Source: Bradyrhizobium sp. Ec3.3 | Lineage (GTDB): Bacteria; Pseudomonadota; Alphaproteobacteria; Rhizobiales; Xanthobacteraceae | Direction: 5' to 3' | DNA: 64,000 bases | Assembly: GCF_000472925.1 (NCBI RefSeq) | Contig: NZ_AXAS01000002.1 | Coordinates: 186,001-250,000 of the forward strand | In this document: positions 61,074-64,000 of the stretch, one piece after another | How the letters are laid out: each line of letters begins with the position of its first letter | Position numbering within the stretch: the stretch's first letter is position 1 | Made by a program: the position numbers and the translations under genes | Notes under the pieces: generated by a model | The model's input: the letters and a program-made list of their open reading frames with translations, nothing else | Databases searched by the model: none | What the model was told of the DNA's origin: nothing

Positions 61074-62721
61074 GCAGCGTCAGCTCGAAGCCGGCCATAG
61101 CTTCGCGGCTGCCGCAGTCGACCTCGCGCAGCATCTTATAGGCCTTTCGCTTGCGGCTGTGAAACTCGGCCATGCCGGGCGCTGTAGGCTCGCTGAGGCG
61201 GCCGAGCGCCGACATTTTGGCCATGGTCTCGCCGATCGAGGCGAAGGCGCCGCCGGCGACCGCGCCAAGCATGGCGGCACCGAGCAGCACCGGCTCCCTG
61301 GTCTGCGGCAGCGCGACGGTCAGCCCCGTTGTATCCGCCATGATCTGCCGCACCAGCGGGCTGCGGCTCGCCCCACCGCCCATGATCATGATGCTGGAGT
61401 GAACACCGTGCGCGGCAAAGGCCTCGTTCACCTCGGCAAGACCATAGGCAAGGCCGCAGAGCCCGGCGACGAACAGGCGCTCCATCGCGCCGATGTCGGT
61501 ATCGAGATCGAGGCCCGTGATCACCGCGCGCGTATCGGGATCGGCGTAGGGCGAGCGGTTGCCGATGAACTCCGGAAGAACGTGGATATCGCGTGCCAGC
61601 AGCGCGGCACGGCTCACATCGCCCGCGCGCGCGATGATGCGCTTCTCCAGGAAGTCGATGATATCAAGCCCGTCCTTGCGTGCGGCCGTGCTTGCCTCGG
61701 CATATCCCGCATGGGACCTGAGAAGGTGGTCGATTGCAGCTCCCGCAGCCGACTGCCCGCCCTCGTTCAGCCAGAAATTCGGCACCATGCCGGAGTAATA
61801 GGGCCCCCACACGCCGGGAACGAAGCACGGCTCCGTGGTCGTCGCCATGATGCAGGCGGATGTCCCCATGATGTAGGCGAGGCGGTCGCAGACATCGGCG
61901 GTGCCGCCCGAGGCATCCCGTCCGCCGATCGCGCCGATGCCGCCGGCGTGGGCATCGATCAACGACGCGCCGACCGGGGTTCCGGCACTCAATCCCAGAT
62001 CAGACGCCGCCGTCCGGGTCAGGCCCGTCCCGAGCCGCGTCCCGGGCGCGACGATCTCGGTGCCGATGCGGGCGTATTTCTCGGCGACGAAGTCCGACAG
62101 CCCGATGCGCTGGAAGAACGGCGCACTCCAGCCGCCGCCATCATGCGCCAGGTAGTTCCATTTGCAGGTCACCGTGCAGGTCGAGCGCTGGAGCGAGCCG
62201 GTCGCGCGCCAGGTCAGATAGTCCGCAAGGTCGAAAAAATGGCCGGCGGCATCAAAACTCTGGCGCAGATGCCGCTTCAGCCATAGCAGCTTCGGCATCT
62301 CCATCTCGGGTGAGATCGAGCCGCCGACATAGCGCAGCACATCGTCCTGCGTGTCATTGATCAGACGCGCCTCGGTCGTGGCGCGGTGGTCCATCCAGAC
62401 GATGACATTGCGCTGGCTGTCGCCGGAGCCACTGACCGTGACCGGCTCGCCGTCCTTGCCGAGCACGACCAGCGAGCAGGTGGCATCGAACCCGATGCCC
62501 TTCACGGAGTCGGGCGCGATGGCGGCCTCAGCCATGGCCGCGCGGACGGATTTGGAGCAAGCGTCCCAGATGTCCGACGACGATTGCTCGACGATATCGC
62601 CGGCCTCGTGCCAGATCCTGATCGGATGCCGCGCGGTCGCCAGCAGATTCCCGGCCTCGTCAAAAACCCCTGCCCGCGTGCTGGTCGTCCCGACATCGAC
62701 ACCGATATACGCCTGCGGCAT
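61066..62721 (-). CDS. FGGY-family pentulose kinase, D-ribulokinase-like
   Basis: A 551-residue kinase of the FGGY family closest in style to the D-ribulokinase group (human FGGY/yeast YDR109C): AYIGVDVGTTSTRAGVFDE, IGFDATCSLVVLGKDG, NVIVWMDHRATTEARLIN, YVGGSISPEMEMPKLLWLK and the C-terminal MIMGGGASRSPLVRQI. It probably phosphorylates D-ribulose made by the neighbouring SDR from a pentitol. ATG 62721 follows GGGAG; the longer frame to 62760 would overlap the SDR gene. It lies 29 bases after the SDR stop. Confidence 0.88.
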   Translation of the reverse strand: MPQAYIGVDVGTTSTRAGVFDEAGNLLATARHPIRIWHEAGDIVEQSSSDIWDACSKSVRAAMAEAAIAPDSVKGIGFDATCSLVVLGKDGEPVTVSGSGDSQRNVIVWMDHRATTEARLINDTQDDVLRYVGGSISPEMEMPKLLWLKRHLRQSFDAAGHFFDLADYLTWRATGSLQRSTCTVTCKWNYLAHDGGGWSAPFFQRIGLSDFVAEKYARIGTEIVAPGTRLGTGLTRTAASDLGLSAGTPVGASLIDAHAGGIGAIGGRDASGGTADVCDRLAYIMGTSACIMATTTEPCFVPGVWGPYYSGMVPNFWLNEGGQSAAGAAIDHLLRSHAGYAEASTAARKDGLDIIDFLEKRIIARAGDVSRAALLARDIHVLPEFIGNRSPYADPDTRAVITGLDLDTDIGAMERLFVAGLCGLAYGLAEVNEAFAAHGVHSSIMIMGGGASRSPLVRQIMADTTGLTVALPQTREPVLLGAAMLGAVAGGAFASIGETMAKMSALGRLSEPTAPGMAEFHSRKRKAYKMLREVDCGSREAMAGFELTLPG

Positions 62722-62750
62722 TGTCGCTCCCGTCAATTTTGACGAGGAGC

Positions 62751-63524
62751 CTACCAGCAAGTGTAACCGCCATCCACTAGCACGATGCTGCCCGTCATCA
62801 GGCTCGCGGCCTCGGAGCTCAGAAACAGCACGACCGAGGCGATCTCCTCCACCTGCCCCATCCGCGCCATCGGAGTTCCACCGATCCAGGCGTCATACAT
62901 TCTGGGATTGCTTTTCACGAAGGCGTTCAACGGCGTTTCGATATAGGTCGGCGCGACCGCGTTGACGCGGATGCCGCGCGCCCCCCATTCCGCGGCAAGC
63001 GATTTTGTCAGATGATGCACCGCGGCCTTGGAGGCGTTGTAGAAGGACTGCTCCTGCGGCTTGTTGACGATGAAGCCCGACATCGAGCCGACGTTGACGA
63101 TGGTTCCCGCTTTTGCCTTCAGCATGTGCTTGCCGAATTCGCGGCAACACCAGAAGGTCCCATTGAGATTGACGTCGATGACGTTGAGCCAGTGCTCGTC
63201 GGTGACGGTCTCCGCCGGGGTCTCGCTGCGGGCAATGCCGGCATTGTTGACGAGGATATCGACCTTGCCGTGACGGGCGACGAGATCGTTCGCCACGTCG
63301 GCGACGCGCCTGGTGTCGGTCACGTCCATGACGACGGTCTCGGTATCGTAGCCCTTGGCCTTGAGGCCGGTTTGAGCGGCCTGGGCAACCTTGCCGTCAC
63401 GGTCGGCAATGATCACCTTCGCGCCGGCTTCCGCCAGCGCCTCTGCGCAGGCGAGCCCGATGCCCTGCCCGCCGCCGGTAATGATCGCGGTCTTGCCGTT
63501 CAGCTTGAATTTTTCCAGGTACAT
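62751..63524 (-). CDS. Short-chain dehydrogenase/reductase, probable polyol dehydrogenase
   Basis: A 257-residue SDR with TAIITGGGQGIGLACAEAL as cofactor loop, ILVNNAGIARSE, the active-site Ser in VGSMSGF and the Tyr/Lys in SFYNASKAA. The C terminus is VLVDGGYTCW. Context with a ribulokinase-like enzyme and a polyol-type ABC ATPase suggests ribitol or arabinitol oxidation. GGGAAGAG precedes ATG 63524. Confidence 0.9.
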   Translation of the reverse strand: MYLEKFKLNGKTAIITGGGQGIGLACAEALAEAGAKVIIADRDGKVAQAAQTGLKAKGYDTETVVMDVTDTRRVADVANDLVARHGKVDILVNNAGIARSETPAETVTDEHWLNVIDVNLNGTFWCCREFGKHMLKAKAGTIVNVGSMSGFIVNKPQEQSFYNASKAAVHHLTKSLAAEWGARGIRVNAVAPTYIETPLNAFVKSNPRMYDAWIGGTPMARMGQVEEIASVVLFLSSEAASLMTGSIVLVDGGYTCW

Positions 63525-63557
63525 GTTGCTCTTCCCGTTTCTTGTTCGCCCAGCTTG

Positions 63558-64000
63558 TCAGCCCCGGATCGCGTTGCCGCTCTCGTTGAAGCGGTGAATG
63601 CGCGCAGGTTCGGGCACCAGCGACACGCGGTCGCCGGCATGCAGGCTCAACTCGCCGATATAGCGGGCGGTGAGCATGCCGAGCTGGCCGGCGTCGACAT
63701 AGAGAAAAGTGTCGCTGCCGAGATGCTCGGCGACCGCAATCGTGCCCGGCCAGCCGCCTGCACCATCGCGCTCGATCTTCAAATGCTCGGGCCGCACGCC
63801 GATGGTGAACGCGCCGCGCTGAAGGGCAGACTCGCCGGTGACGAAGTTCATTTTTGGCGAGCCGATGAAGCCCGCGACGAACAGGTTGGCGGGCTTCTCA
63901 TAGAGATCGAGCGGCGAGCCATATTGCTCGATTTTTCCGCCATTGAGCACCACGATCTTGTCGGCCATCGTCATGGCCTCGACCTGGTCATGGGTGACGT
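63558..64000 (-). CDS. Sugar/polyol ABC transporter ATP-binding protein, UgpC/MalK type (5' end beyond window)
   Basis: About 147 residues of the C-terminal part are present; the gene continues past 64000. The H-loop [15 protein letters not shown] is visible at the right edge, then [32 protein letters not shown], the usual switch into the C-terminal TOBE regulatory domain with [11 protein letters not shown]. It is upstream of the SDR by 33 bases and is the probable energiser of a polyol importer encoded further right. It could also serve the ATPase-less importer at 34233-37277. Confidence 0.9.
   Translation of the reverse strand, partial: VTHDQVEAMTMADKIVVLNGGKIEQYGSPLDLYEKPANLFVAGFIGSPKMNFVTGESALQRGAFTIGVRPEHLKIERDGAGGWPGTIAVAEHLGSDTFLYVDAGQLGMLTARYIGELSLHAGDRVSLVPEPARIHRFNESGNAIRG

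Noticed and set aside
1..64000. CRISPR array, prophage, integrase or insertion sequence
   Set aside because: No regularly spaced repeats, transposase, integrase or phage genes were recognised; the genes form ordinary metabolic operons.

Overview
The window looks like a chromosomal segment of an alphaproteobacterium of the Bradyrhizobium/Rhodopseudomonas type. This is an inference from high GC with strong GC3 bias, many tightly overlapping (ATGA/TGATG) operons, FixJ-type regulators, numerous ABC importers, and two palindromic repeats of a kind common in bradyrhizobial intergenic regions. No tRNA, rRNA, IS element, phage gene or CRISPR array was seen.

Layout. 1-1716: palindromic repeat, a receiver-only response regulator, a convergent FixJ/NarL-type response regulator and a possible 28-residue membrane peptide. 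1717-4325: LysR regulator divergent from a ring-cleaving dioxygenase and a serine hydrolase. 4332-8147: PepSY membrane protein and TonB-dependent receptor behind a cobalamin riboswitch. 8540-31401: a nearly complete aerobic (late cobalt insertion) adenosylcobalamin pathway. It contains cobT, cobF, a lone CbiM-like permease, cobA, cobB, cobM, cobE, cobL, cobK, cobJ, cobI, cobH, cobG, cobN, cobW, a DUF1636 protein, cobO, cobQ, cobC, cobD, cobP, cobS and bluB. 31411-43442: two sugar-uptake loci (a MalFGK-type importer without its ATPase, with ThuA and Gfo/Idh/MocA proteins and a LacI regulator; SDR and GH3 enzymes; and an RbsABC-type importer). 44035-47837: a periplasmic binding protein coupled to a hybrid histidine kinase. 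47996-52065: PQQ-type sugar dehydrogenase, aspartate dehydrogenase, a secreted protein, GST and a flavin split-barrel protein. 52138-60096: a peptide importer and amidase operon with a LysR regulator. 60108-64000: a pentitol/sugar operon (PfkB kinase, D-ribulokinase-like FGGY kinase, SDR, UgpC-type ATPase cut by the window end).

How the parts work together. Three cobalamin riboswitches, all on the minus strand, place the TonB receptor/PepSY pair, the cbiM-cobF-cobT operon and the long DUF1636-cobW-cobN-cobG-cobH-cobI-cobJ operon under B12 feedback. The corrin ring genes are almost all translationally coupled. cobK lies on the opposite strand inside this gene train: its start codon overlaps that of cobL within one CATG, and its 3' end overlaps cobJ. 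A riboswitch-controlled transcript that continues into cobL-cobE-cobM-cobB-cobA would therefore be antisense to the whole of cobK. cobC-cobD are similarly inverted between cobO-cobQ and cobP-cobS-bluB. The cobaltochelatase AAA subunits (CobS/CobT of the chelatase) and the cobalt reductase CobR are not in the window. A CG-centred palindrome upstream of the RbsB-type gene has partial copies in the divergent promoter of the first sugar locus, which suggests one LacI regulator for both.

The most interesting signals are the non-contiguous cob operon around cobK, the riboswitch-controlled siderophore-type receptor plus PepSY protein, the lone CbiM, the DUF1636-CobW pair, and the binding-protein/hybrid-kinase pair without transporter genes.
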